Positions 28,034-37,388 of a stretch of 55,563 nucleotides of DNA are shown in pieces. The notes below the pieces were generated by a model that was given only the letters and a program-made list of their open reading frames with translations, did no database searches and was not told where the DNA came from. A program made the translations under genes and the position numbers. The stretch covers positions 1-55,563 of the forward strand of contig JAGOKN010000006.1 in NCBI GenBank assembly GCA_017994575.1, given 5' to 3'. Source of the stretch: Nitrosomonas sp. (GTDB taxonomy: Bacteria > Pseudomonadota > Gammaproteobacteria > Burkholderiales > Nitrosomonadaceae). Within the stretch, counting starts at the first letter, position 1. The number at the start of each line of letters is the position of its first letter.

Positions 28034-30319
28034 TTAGAATATGAAGTCGTCTGCATTGACTTCAGCACCTGTAACACCGACCAAGAGAATCTGACCTTCA
28101 AATGCATCGCTGGTGATCAATACACCGGCGGCTACGTCAGTAGCTACCAGATCATCAATACCATTGGTGAGGCCGAGTGCTGACAAATCGATATTGTCAT
28201 CGGTCAAATCGCCACCTACCTCAATATCATCAATGGCTACATTGCCGGTAAAAGCAGTAGTGAACACAAATGTGTCGGTAAATCCTAATGTACCAAACAG
28301 TTCTGAAGCTTCGTCACCGCCCCCAACGTCATCAAAATCATAACTAGCGGTGGCAGTTGCGCCCAAATCGGCTAACGTGAATGTGGTGCCATAACCCAAA
28401 GTATTAGCAGTCATTTCAAAACCACCTGTTTGACCGGTCAAATCAATGTTAGCGATTTTAACGGTTGCATCGTTGGTGGCATCAGCATCAGTAATATCTG
28501 TGATGATGATATCGCCCGCGCCTGCAAAACTCAATGCTGACACGCCATCGGTTTCAATTGCGGTAAATGTGGTGTCATCAGTATCTGCAGTGGTGGTTAC
28601 GTTCACTGTTTCAACGCCAGTCACATCTAAAGCAGCTATTGTAGTCGCGGCTTCTGCATTAATCGTTAAACCGAGGGTATCTTCATCACCGACGGAAGTC
28701 ACGGCAATAGCAGCTGTTTGATTATCCTGAACTTCAATGGTGCCCGCATCAAGATTATCAACGGTCAAACCTATCACATCGCCTGCAAGCACGATTTTTG
28801 TAAACGCAAAGTCAGCATTATCAAAGGTATTGCCGCCAACTCCTGCTGCACCCAATTCGAGTATTTCAAAAGCAGTGTGCGCTGTTGCATCTAAAGCAGT
28901 AGCATCATCAGCATCGGCGAATGCTATAGTGTCTTCACCGTCACCACCTGCAACCGTATCAAGATTATCCAAAGCTGCCGCTGCAAACGCAACTCTGTCA
29001 TCGCCAGCACCGGCATCAATGGTGTCATCTCCGGCACCTGCGGTAATATCATCATTACCTGAGCCGCCTGTGACGGTTAAATCAGCAGCAGCACCGGTCA
29101 GATCAACAGTAACACCTCCGGTATTGCCAGAAGCATCCACAGTTTCCAATGCAGTCACATCAACAACAGCGGCAATTGATCCATCACCGGTCACGGTCAA
29201 TCCTGTGATAGCAGTAAATGCTGACACATCAACAAAGTTCTCGCCGGTTGCAGCAATGCTCATGGTTTCAATCGCAGCGGCATCGGTTGTCGAATCAACA
29301 ACGGCATCGGTGGTGTCATTACCAGCGCTGGTAACTGCCAAGGCCAGATTATCTTCGGTACCGGTTACGTCATCAAAGGTGTCGATATCTGTAGTTGATC
29401 GGGTATTTCTGAGACCAAAAGTCGCTGCAATCGGTGCAGTGGTATAAGTCAAAACTGCTGCACTTGATGACACATCATTCCAAATTTGCTCAGCACCGGT
29501 GGTATCGCCAAAGTCAACATCTGAGCTGGTTACAGCACGAATATTTAAAACTTCAATATTTGAAACGACTGGAGCAATATTGTCAGCATCCAGCGTTGCA
29601 TTCAGTGTGTCTCTGCCAGCGCCGCCATCGAGAATATCGATATTTTCCAGACTATTTACTAATCCGCTAAAACCATCATTGACTACTGCAGCGGTAAAGG
29701 TGTCATTACCTGCGCCGCCGGTAAAGATGTCTGCACCAAATGTAAGTGTAAATGTTCCACCTACGTTGGCGCCTTGACCAATGCTATCCAAGTAGGCTGC
29801 AGCATCTTCCGCAGTGGTTGGGCTGCTTGCTGACACGCCTGCCAGAATGGATTGCAGGGTTGCCAAATCATTGGAAGAGTGTTCTTTAGAATACAACTCT
29901 GCTACCAGTGCTTTGTTGTTCAACAGCGCGGCTGCATCAGCAAACAATTCTGGTGCTGGATCAGTAGACAGGAAAGCAACTGCGTTGAAAACAAGCTCTC
30001 CGATGCCTACGCCGGCTTCGAGTTGCTCTGTAAAGAAAGCCGCAGCCAGAGAACCTGCACTTTCCGGATCAGCTTCATCAGCCACGAGACCAAAATTAGC
30101 CATCAGAACATCGACTTGGTCTTCAACGGTAACTCTACCGGCCATAATGCCGTTGGTAAATGATGAATGAGCTGCCAAAGCATCAGCCAACTGCCTTGTA
30201 GTCATACCGCCTTCTATCAAATTTGCGAAGTCCGTTAATATGCTGCCACCAGGCGCTGCATTGTACAAACCTGCGACAATCTTCAGAATTTCAGTTTCCT
30301 GTGTTTTTGGTATAGCCAT
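28034..30319 (-). CDS. RTX / S-layer-like secreted surface protein
   Basis: 761 residues, very rich in Asp, Thr, Ala and Val, acidic, and without a single Cys. There is no N-terminal signal peptide. Residues 1-180 are a helical, Ala-rich domain. RTX calcium-binding motifs follow at 201-208 (GGAGNDTF), 232-239 (GGAGRDTL), 418-443 (GGSGNDDI, GAGDDTI, GAGDDRV) and 458-465 (GGDGEDTI), within long Thr/Val-rich beta repeats (such as VTALETVDASGNTGGV). The C-terminus ends DDFIF, typical of type I secretion signals. The features resemble RsaA-type S-layer proteins and RTX adhesins. AAGGGAG precedes the ATG. The likely exporter is the type I system at 44.8-49.3 kb; that pairing is inferred. Confidence 0.85.
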   Translation of the reverse strand: MAIPKTQETEILKIVAGLYNAAPGGSILTDFANLIEGGMTTRQLADALAAHSSFTNGIMAGRVTVEDQVDVLMANFGLVADEADPESAGSLAAAFFTEQLEAGVGIGELVFNAVAFLSTDPAPELFADAAALLNNKALVAELYSKEHSSNDLATLQSILAGVSASSPTTAEDAAAYLDSIGQGANVGGTFTLTFGADIFTGGAGNDTFTAAVVNDGFSGLVNSLENIDILDGGAGRDTLNATLDADNIAPVVSNIEVLNIRAVTSSDVDFGDTTGAEQIWNDVSSSAAVLTYTTAPIAATFGLRNTRSTTDIDTFDDVTGTEDNLALAVTSAGNDTTDAVVDSTTDAAAIETMSIAATGENFVDVSAFTAITGLTVTGDGSIAAVVDVTALETVDASGNTGGVTVDLTGAAADLTVTGGSGNDDITAGAGDDTIDAGAGDDRVAFAAAALDNLDTVAGGDGEDTIAFADADDATALDATAHTAFEILELGAAGVGGNTFDNADFAFTKIVLAGDVIGLTVDNLDAGTIEVQDNQTAAIAVTSVGDEDTLGLTINAEAATTIAALDVTGVETVNVTTTADTDDTTFTAIETDGVSALSFAGAGDIIITDITDADATNDATVKIANIDLTGQTGGFEMTANTLGYGTTFTLADLGATATASYDFDDVGGGDEASELFGTLGFTDTFVFTTAFTGNVAIDDIEVGGDLTDDNIDLSALGLTNGIDDLVATDVAAGVLITSDAFEGQILLVGVTGAEVNADDFIF

Positions 30320-30792
30320 GGGAGCTCCCTTGATATAAAAATTAAAAATGATTACGAAAGTAAATTACTTGCAAGTTTTTCACTTTTCACTTTGTCTCTA
30401 TGTAATTTCCACTGTACCTTACGCAACCAATAAACTGCCTAGCAGAAGTTACCACAAAAGCCAAGTTAAAGCGCATTCTGCCCAAAACCAACCTGCTTTG
30501 CAAGTAAGTATCCGAAGTTTCCATTCAGAATGTTGCTTATTTACAACATTGCGCAGCACTATACCAGCAATCATAGAGAGTCGCGCTTTTAAATAAGTGG
30601 CAAAGATATGCTTTATTTGCAAAAAAGACGATTACTGGCGCGCCTCTTGAGGGAATTGCTTCTTTATTTCTCAGCAAACGGGAAATTCTGAATGCATTTG
30701 TGCATAATTCAGCGACAATCTGCTTTTCCTGCATGATTTTGCTTTCATATCTGCGATAATATTCAAATTAACGCACTTTCAATCCTATTTTA
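30320..30792. other. divergent intergenic region, RTX gene / wzm operon
   Basis: This 473-bp AT-rich stretch separates the RTX gene (leftward) from wzm (rightward). The short open frames in it have no recognisable protein features. A perfect palindrome GGGAGCTCCC (30319-30328) overlaps the RTX ribosome-binding site and could hide it in a hairpin. On the right, an extended -10-like sequence precedes wzm. No strong -35 or other RNA was seen. Confidence 0.5.
30752..30760 (+). promoter_or_regulatory. possible extended -10 promoter for wzm
   Basis: TGCGATAAT fits TG-N-TATAAT (extended -10) and would start transcription near 30767, about 26 bases before the wzm start. There is no convincing -35 hexamer, consistent with an extended -10 promoter. 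Confidence 0.3.
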
Positions 30793-31623
30793 TTGCGTCT
30801 GTTGAACATTACCTTCTTTGAAATTTTTCTCAGTCTGAAGCGACATTACCCTCTGATCCTGCAATTGATCAAAAGAGAGGTTGTCGGTCGCTACAGAGGC
30901 TCGCTCTTGGGCATGTTGTGGTCGCTGATCAATCCCATTTTGATGCTTGCCATCTATACATTTGTTTTCAGCGTGGTATTTAAAATCCGCATGGATCAAC
31001 AAGACGGCAGCATTTATGATGACAAATTTGCTTTCGCTTTAGTGTTATTTGTCGGGCTGATTATTTTCAATCTGTTTTCTGAATGTCTGTCACGGGCACC
31101 CGGATTGATTCTTGCCAATGTTAACTATGTTAAAAAGATCATTTTTCCGTTGGAAATTCTGCCCTGGGTCAATTTAGGCTCCGCGCTGTTTCATGCCGGC
31201 ATCAGTTTTTTAGTGCTATTGGGCTTTTTATTGATTATTGATCATCCCATTCACTGGACATCGATCTATCTACCGATTATTGTGCTTCCGCTGCTTTTCC
31301 TCATCCTGGGCTTATCCTGGTTTCTCGCATCCATTGGCGTGTTTGTGCGCGATATCGGACAATTTATTGGTTTGATTTTAACTATGCTGATGTTTATGAG
31401 CCCTATTTTTTATCCCGCATCTGCACTGCCAGCATCTGTTCGTGATTATTTATTTTTGAATCCGCTCACCTTTATCATTGAGCAAACGCGCACAGTGATT
31501 TTATATGGCCAGTCACCCAACTGGATCGGTCTTGCTGTCTACTATGCAATCGCTTTACTGATCGCATGGGTCGGTCTGATATGGTTTGAGAAAACACGCA
31601 AAGGGTTTGCTGATGTCCTTTGA
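30793..31623 (+). CDS. wzm: Wzm-type polysaccharide ABC transporter permease
   Basis: 276 residues. KREVVGRYRGSLLGMLWSLINPILML at the start is the ABC-2 family signature of O-antigen/teichoic acid exporters, and about six membrane helices follow. With Wzt it exports a lipid-linked polysaccharide across the inner membrane. No ATG exists upstream of the conserved region; TTG at 30793 (or TTG at 30802) is the likely start. The stop overlaps wzt by 11 bases. Confidence 0.88.
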   Translation: MRLLNITFFEIFLSLKRHYPLILQLIKREVVGRYRGSLLGMLWSLINPILMLAIYTFVFSVVFKIRMDQQDGSIYDDKFAFALVLFVGLIIFNLFSECLSRAPGLILANVNYVKKIIFPLEILPWVNLGSALFHAGISFLVLLGFLLIIDHPIHWTSIYLPIIVLPLLFLILGLSWFLASIGVFVRDIGQFIGLILTMLMFMSPIFYPASALPASVRDYLFLNPLTFIIEQTRTVILYGQSPNWIGLAVYYAIALLIAWVGLIWFEKTRKGFADVL

Positions 31624-32860
31624 TCTCGCCCCCCAGGCAGCAGCTATCAGGGCTTCCAAGCTGTCCAAATGCTATCAGCTGTACCATCATCCCAAAGATC
31701 GCTTAAAACAGTTCCTGTGGCCACACAAATGGCTGGGTGCACGACAATATTACCGAGAATTATGGGCATTGCGCGACATTGATTTGATGGTAAAGCCAGG
31801 GGAAGTCGTGGGCATTGTGGGTCAGAATGGTTCGGGAAAATCGACGCTGTTGCAATTAGTCTGCGGCACTCTGACGCCTACCTATGGTGAAGTGCAAATC
31901 ACCGGCCGTATTGCAGCCCTACTGGAGCTTGGCGCCGGATTCAATCCCGAATTCACCGGGCGCGAAAATGTATTGATGAGTGCTGCGATTATGGGATTGA
32001 GTTCGGCAGAAATCGCGCATCGGCTTGAAGATATCATTGATTTCTCCGGCGTCCGTGATTTTATCGACCAGCCCGTCAAAACTTATTCCAGCGGCATGTA
32101 TGTGCGTTTGGCATTCTCAGTAGCGATCAATGTAGACCCGGATATTCTGGTTATTGATGAAGCTTTGTCGGTCGGCGATGGTGCTTTTGCGCACAAATCA
32201 TTTTCCAGAATCATGCAAATGCGCGATGCGGGCAAAACAATACTATTCTGCTCTCATTCGCTATTTCAGGTTGAATCATTATGCGCGCGCGCGCTATGGA
32301 TTAATCAGGGACAAGTAGTCGAAGATGGTGAATCCGCGCAAGTGGTTTCCGCTTATCAAGCCTTTCTGGATAAAAGCACACCCAATTCATCACCTCAACA
32401 AGCGCCCATTGCGAGCAAAAACACCACAACACCGGGCAGTGCGCATCTTGAAAAGATAAAATTGCAAGCAAATGGCATTGACACGCAGCATGCAATTATC
32501 ACCAGCGGCCAATCCAGCATCACCATAGACGTTACCTTTGCTTCAGATCCCTCATTACCTTGCCCCAATCTAGCCATGGCATTGCACAACGAGGATGGAA
32601 GAATTATCACTAGCGCAGCAACCTGGGAAGATCAATTTTCCATACAGCGCGCATCTGATGGCTCGGGTCAGATTTGCCTCAGATTGGATCACCTGCCACT
32701 GCTTAAGGGCACGTACCTGATCAATATCTATCTACTCTGTGATCGCGGTCTGCATCTGTTCGATTCAGCAGAGAGGGTTGCCACCTTGCAAGTAAGGCAG
32801 GCAGGCCGCTTACAAGGTTATTTTTCAATTCCTCATCAATGGGAAAACCATAATATTTAA
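31613..32860 (+). CDS. wzt: Wzt-type polysaccharide ABC transporter ATPase with C-terminal binding domain
   Basis: 415 residues from ATG 31613 (an upstream TTG is less likely). ATPase domain: Walker A GQNGSGKST (70-78), signature YSSGM, Walker B ILVIDEALSVGD. A linker rich in Ser, Gln and Thr follows. The last 150 residues form a beta-sandwich Wzt_C-like domain (LAMALHNEDG, LPLLKGTYLINIYL). In O8/O9-type systems this domain recognises a chemically capped chain end before export. It overlaps wzm and ends 4 bases before the methyltransferase-GNAT gene. Confidence 0.9.
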   Translation: MSFDLAPQAAAIRASKLSKCYQLYHHPKDRLKQFLWPHKWLGARQYYRELWALRDIDLMVKPGEVVGIVGQNGSGKSTLLQLVCGTLTPTYGEVQITGRIAALLELGAGFNPEFTGRENVLMSAAIMGLSSAEIAHRLEDIIDFSGVRDFIDQPVKTYSSGMYVRLAFSVAINVDPDILVIDEALSVGDGAFAHKSFSRIMQMRDAGKTILFCSHSLFQVESLCARALWINQGQVVEDGESAQVVSAYQAFLDKSTPNSSPQQAPIASKNTTTPGSAHLEKIKLQANGIDTQHAIITSGQSSITIDVTFASDPSLPCPNLAMALHNEDGRIITSAATWEDQFSIQRASDGSGQICLRLDHLPLLKGTYLINIYLLCDRGLHLFDSAERVATLQVRQAGRLQGYFSIPHQWENHNI

Positions 32861-32864
32861 TATA

Positions 32865-34694
32865 ATGACCAAAACCGCTCATTACCATTCAGCACAATCT
32901 GATACGCAGTCTTATCACCAAACTGACCCTGTTGATCCACTGGCAGTAACCTCACCTTCGCCTTTTAAACACTTGACCTTTCCACTGAATGTGTATGCGC
33001 ATGCGCTATTGTTAGAGGAAGGAAAAGCTGATTATTTGCACTTCGGATTGTTCCAAAATGACCAAGCCAGTCTACAGTCAGCGCAACAATTTTCAACGGA
33101 TTTGCTGATATCGAAGCTCCCTCCTCCGCCCTGCCGGATTTTGGAGGTTGGAGTCGGCCTGGGAACCACCTTTTCCTTGCTGAACAAGCGCGGCTATGAT
33201 GTCCATGGCATTACTCCCGATGCACAACAGATTGCTTATATCCAGGAATCCCAAGGCGCGGGAATTTCCATCAGTTGCCAAGCCTTGGAAGATTTCACGG
33301 CTCCGGCAGAAAGCTTTGATGTAGTCTTATTTCAGGAATCAGCTCAATACATCGAGCCATTGGATATTTTTAACAAAGCATTGGATTTGTTACCAATGCA
33401 AGGTGATTTGCTCATTATTGACGAATTCGCACTCAAGCGGACGCAAGCAGGCATGGAAGGATTACACCAACGGGATGAGTTCGTGGCGCTTGCGCAACGA
33501 TTTGGTTTTGACCTGATCGAGCAGATTGATTTATCAGCGATGGCAGCCCCCACACTTGAATACATGTTGAGCCTTGTCGGCAAGCATCAAGATCGTATCA
33601 TCAACGATCTTGAGCTGAGTAATGAAATGCTCACACAGTTAAACGCATCCAACCAGGCCTACCGGGAGAAATATGCCAATCAGAGATTTGGATATGGTTT
33701 GCTGCACTTCAAGAAAAGAGCTCAACCCAAATGGCATCTGCGGCAAATAAAAAAAGAACATATGCCGGCAGTACTCGACTTATTTAAGAACACATTCCAT
33801 CACTCCATGACTCCGGCAACTTGGCAGTGGAAATATGGCCATCATTCCGGATATCAAATTGGCGTATGGCGTGATGATCAATTAATCGCTCACTATGGCG
33901 GTTGCGGTCGCAGGATTCTGTTTTTTGGCCAGCCTCAGAACGCAGTACAAATTGCTGATGTCATGGTGAATTCGAACGATCGTGGCATTCTCACCAAAAC
34001 AGGTCCTTTCTGCTTGATGGCGGCAACCTTTCCTGAGCGATTCGTCGGGTATGGAAAACCATTTCTGTTGGGTTTTGGTTTTCCGAATGAACGAGCCATG
34101 AAAGTTGCTGAGCGGCATGGGTTATATGCAGAAGTGGGCTGCATGACGGAATTTTGTTGGCCATCATTGCCTAAATTGCCGCTCATGGGAACCAAGCTGC
34201 GGCAGCTGGATGGACATCTTCTGGAAGATGACAAGGCTGCTGTCATTATTGATGAATGCTGGCAGCAAATGGCTGGAGATTTGCGCGATGCCATGGTTGG
34301 CATACGTGATTGGAATTATTTAAAACATCGTTATCTCCATCATCCAACCCAGCAATATCAAATCATATTGGTCAAAAATCGTTTCGGAAAAAAAGCACGG
34401 GGCGTATTAGTGCTGCGTCATGATTCAACGAGCTGTGAAATCATGGATATGATTGCTCCTCTCTCTGAAATTCCTTTACTGATCAAACATGCTCGGCGAA
34501 TTGCTGGGATTGCTGGTTATCGCGAAATTTCCTGCCGCATCACAAAAAACTTCGCATCCTATTTTGTGAATACGGGAGGCATTCAACATCCGCTCAATAT
34601 CCATATACCAGCCACTATTTGGACTGACGGCCCATCCGTTGAATCTCTCCGTAACCATTGGTGGTTAATGAGTGGAGACACAGATTTTCGTTAA
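32865..34694 (+). CDS. SAM methyltransferase - GNAT acyltransferase fusion
   Basis: 609 residues with two enzyme domains. The N-terminal class I methyltransferase (about 75-260) has the SAM motif ILEVGVGLGTT (92-102) and post-motif GYDVHGITPDAQQI. After a short linker, residues 290-600 form a GNAT-like acyltransferase (RQIKKEHMPAVLDLF, NSNDRGILTKTGPF, GFGFPNERAMKVAERHG). It follows wzt after 4 bases, so it should act on the same glycan. I infer capping or modification of the exported chain. The fusion is unusual to me; no exact family name can be given. Confidence 0.72.
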   Translation: MTKTAHYHSAQSDTQSYHQTDPVDPLAVTSPSPFKHLTFPLNVYAHALLLEEGKADYLHFGLFQNDQASLQSAQQFSTDLLISKLPPPPCRILEVGVGLGTTFSLLNKRGYDVHGITPDAQQIAYIQESQGAGISISCQALEDFTAPAESFDVVLFQESAQYIEPLDIFNKALDLLPMQGDLLIIDEFALKRTQAGMEGLHQRDEFVALAQRFGFDLIEQIDLSAMAAPTLEYMLSLVGKHQDRIINDLELSNEMLTQLNASNQAYREKYANQRFGYGLLHFKKRAQPKWHLRQIKKEHMPAVLDLFKNTFHHSMTPATWQWKYGHHSGYQIGVWRDDQLIAHYGGCGRRILFFGQPQNAVQIADVMVNSNDRGILTKTGPFCLMAATFPERFVGYGKPFLLGFGFPNERAMKVAERHGLYAEVGCMTEFCWPSLPKLPLMGTKLRQLDGHLLEDDKAAVIIDECWQQMAGDLRDAMVGIRDWNYLKHRYLHHPTQQYQIILVKNRFGKKARGVLVLRHDSTSCEIMDMIAPLSEIPLLIKHARRIAGIAGYREISCRITKNFASYFVNTGGIQHPLNIHIPATIWTDGPSVESLRNHWWLMSGDTDFR

Positions 34695-34940
34695 ACATCG
34701 GTTCAACTGCGTAAGGTTGCAGCTGGAGAGAATCATTAGGAAGAATTTACTAATCAATAACTTTAAAAGAACTCATTGATATACACATGCCCCTATCGAA
34801 AGAATCTGTTATTTTAAAGCTTATCCATAACTATGATTTCTTTCCATTAAGGGTACAGCTAGGGAAAAACAAAGTGATCTTGTAGTTGATAAATTCGATT
34901 CCGAGTCTTAGAACAGAAGTTAGCCCGGCACTTTCAGAAT

Positions 34941-35684
34941 TTAAGCACAGCTTGTACTGCTGCGTTGCTTACGGCGTGGCGCTTTATTTGAATTGGAATC
35001 AATATTTTTATTATGGCAGAGACGATATCCATATCCATAAATTGTCAAAATATCCCAATTATTTTGTACAGAAAAATTAAGTTTGTTACGAATACGACTG
35101 ATATGTGTGTCTACAGTACGAGTATCAATTTCAGCAGAAAATCCCCATATTTTTTCCAACAGATGAACTCTCGAGAAAAGTTTGTTGGGATTCTGAAATA
35201 GATAGCCAGCAAGTGAAAATTCTTTTTGTGTCAATCCGGCATCTTCTCCATCCATCATTATTTGCTGATTCGACAGATCAATTTCGTAAGGCCCAAAGTG
35301 CAAACTAGTCGGTTGTTTCTCACGACTCCGACGTGCTAATGATTCTATCCTGGCAAGTAATTCAAAATATCGGGAAGACTTTACAAAATAATCGTCAGCT
35401 CCCATATGCAATACATTCACCACATCGGATTCACTAGTACGAGAGGTAACGCATATAATAGGAATATGCCAATCAAGGTTTTTGCGTATCCATTCGAGCA
35501 CTTCTCCTGCAGTTCCATCAGGCAACACCCAATCCACAATGAGTAGATCAAATTTCTCATGCTTGAGTGCATCCAGAAAAGAAGCGATTGTTCCAAAGAA
35601 TGCGCACTGATGCTGCGTTGGTGAGAACAATAGCTCATAAATAGATATCTGAGTTGCTTCGTCTTCAAGTATTCCTAGGCGCAT
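34941..35684 (-). CDS. OmpR-type response regulator (orphan)
   Basis: 247 residues. Receiver domain 1-120 has acidic residues ED at 7-8 and the phospho-acceptor Asp in LIVDWVLPDG; the conserved lysine is in YFVKSSRY, where the usual Pro after Lys is replaced by Ser. An OmpR/PhoB winged helix (about 135-230) ends with TIYGYGYRL. No histidine kinase is adjacent. The C-terminus has a charged tail (KAPRRKQRSST). It lies between the polysaccharide export operon and mnmE, pointing towards mnmE's end, and its targets cannot be read from the sequence. Confidence 0.88.
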   Translation of the reverse strand: MRLGILEDEATQISIYELLFSPTQHQCAFFGTIASFLDALKHEKFDLLIVDWVLPDGTAGEVLEWIRKNLDWHIPIICVTSRTSESDVVNVLHMGADDYFVKSSRYFELLARIESLARRSREKQPTSLHFGPYEIDLSNQQIMMDGEDAGLTQKEFSLAGYLFQNPNKLFSRVHLLEKIWGFSAEIDTRTVDTHISRIRNKLNFSVQNNWDILTIYGYGYRLCHNKNIDSNSNKAPRRKQRSSTSCA

Positions 35685-35961
35685 AGATGGTTAAGTTCTT
35701 GAGCTGCTAACCGATATTAATTAGCTACTTATTTATGAATACAAATTATTAATTGCTGTTATTAGCAAGAAATCATTTAAGGTTCACTTTAAATCGGATA
35801 TTTGAAGTTATTTCTTAAGTGGAATTTCAAGTGGAGGAAATTGCTTTTCTCTAAAACTGATGGGATCGTGTGAAACAATATTGTGCCACTATGTGGCTAA
35901 AAGTATTTTTGATTAAAGATCTATCAACGGCTTTGGCTTTAGCTGCCAATGCAGATTGAGG

Positions 35962-37320
35962 TTATTTTCCTATACAGAAATGAGAAAATATTTCGCCTAG
36001 TAAATCATCTGCGGTAAATTGTCCTGTGATTGACGATAGCGCACATTGTGAAAGTCTAAGCTCTTCAGCGAGCAGCTCCAGTTGATCCTCATTTTCTGTA
36101 AAACTTCGAGCAATATCAAGATGAATCTGTGCCAGCTTAAGCGCCTCCAAATGTCGCTGTCTAGCCATAAATAGTCCTTCACCAGCAGGATTAAATTGCC
36201 AGCCGACAATCTCCAATATTTTTTTGCGCAATAATTCAATGCCAGCACCAGTCTTTGCAGATAGATGAATTTCGGGATTGTTTTCTTCATGCTCTATCTT
36301 GGGGTTTTGACGCAACAAGTCAATTTTGTTAAATACGGTAATTCTGGGTTTATCAGTAGGAATATGACTATTTACCTGATTTGCTGCACAAATCTGCTGT
36401 TGGTTACTATCGACTAACCAGATTACCATATCAGCATGTTTGATCGCTGCATGTGTGCGCTCAATCCCTTTTTGTTCGACAATATCATTGGTTTCCCTCA
36501 ATCCCGCTGTATCTATAATATGAACAGGTATACCTGAGATCATAATCGTACGTTGTATAGTATCGCGAGTAGTTCCTGGGATTTCGGTTACGATGGCAAT
36601 CTCTTCTTCAACCAATTGATTCAATAGGCTAGACTTACCGACATTAGGCTCGCCTACCAATGCAATTTTGATACCTTCTTGCAATAAATTTCCTTGCCTT
36701 GCATCGTTAAAGATTTGTTCAAGTTGAGAGTAAATATGCTCTAGCCTGATTTTGATTTGGATTGTCTGCAAGTTATCAATTTCATCTTCCGGAAAATCAA
36801 GGGTCGCTTCTATCAGCATGCGCAGCGTAATTAACAAACTTACCAGCTCTTCAATTCTGGATGAAAAACGACCTTGCAAAGAATTAATAGCACAGCGAGC
36901 AGCTTCTATAGTACTGGCTTCAATGATATCCGCGACGCTTTCAGCCTGAATTAAATCAATTTTATTATTGAGATAAGCACGCAACGTAAACTCACCCGGC
37001 TGTGCCAAACGCGCACCTGCCGAAAGGCACTGACTAAGCAATAAATTCATCACTGCCGGACCGCCATGCCCTTGTAATTCAAGAACATCCTCACCTGTGT
37101 AAGAATTGGGAGCTGGGAAATAAAGAGCAATACCTTGGTCAATGACTTGCCCATTAGTATCAAGAAATTTACTTAAGCATGCACTACGTGGCTTAGGGAA
37201 TTTGCCTAGAATTATTTTTGCTAGGTTTGTTAAGGATTTACCAGAAATACGAACCACACCAATGCCGCCTCGTCCGGGTGGTGTTGCAATTGCAGCAATA
37301 ATATCAGCAGCAGGTACCAT
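35962..37320 (-). CDS. mnmE: tRNA modification GTPase MnmE
   Basis: 452 residues. With MnmG it modifies the wobble uridine of several tRNAs. The N-terminal folate-binding domain starts DIIAAIATPPGRGGIGVVRISG. The inserted G domain has GEPNVGKSS, TTRDTI, DTAGLRET and NKIDL. The C-terminal CIGK with its catalytic cysteine is intact. It is the last gene of rpmH-rnpA-yidD-yidC-mnmE. Confidence 0.97.
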   Translation of the reverse strand: MVPAADIIAAIATPPGRGGIGVVRISGKSLTNLAKIILGKFPKPRSACLSKFLDTNGQVIDQGIALYFPAPNSYTGEDVLELQGHGGPAVMNLLLSQCLSAGARLAQPGEFTLRAYLNNKIDLIQAESVADIIEASTIEAARCAINSLQGRFSSRIEELVSLLITLRMLIEATLDFPEDEIDNLQTIQIKIRLEHIYSQLEQIFNDARQGNLLQEGIKIALVGEPNVGKSSLLNQLVEEEIAIVTEIPGTTRDTIQRTIMISGIPVHIIDTAGLRETNDIVEQKGIERTHAAIKHADMVIWLVDSNQQQICAANQVNSHIPTDKPRITVFNKIDLLRQNPKIEHEENNPEIHLSAKTGAGIELLRKKILEIVGWQFNPAGEGLFMARQRHLEALKLAQIHLDIARSFTENEDQLELLAEELRLSQCALSSITGQFTADDLLGEIFSHFCIGK

Positions 37321-37348
37321 TTATAATCTCCATGGTTGCCACTTTGAA

Positions 37349-37380
37349 TGCAGATTATTCCTTAAAAAGAATAATCTGCA
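37349..37380. other. hairpin between yidC and mnmE
   Basis: TGCAGATTATTC (37349-37360) and GAATAATCTGCA (37369-37380) form a perfect 12-bp stem with an 8-base loop in the 68 bases between yidC and mnmE. No T-run follows on the minus strand. It may be a processing, stabilising or pausing element that separates the two messages. Confidence 0.5.
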
Positions 37381-37388
37381 CTTATCGT

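Noticed and set aside
28113-30170. Several long plus-strand open frames opposite the RTX gene
   Set aside because: They are mirror frames produced by the repetitive GAC/ACC/GCA-rich coding of the 761-aa protein; they lack ribosome-binding sites and protein-like motifs.
35850-35900. Possible sigma-54 promoter (TGGCAC) before the response regulator
   Set aside because: The GC element 10 bases after GG is missing (TT instead), so the consensus fails.
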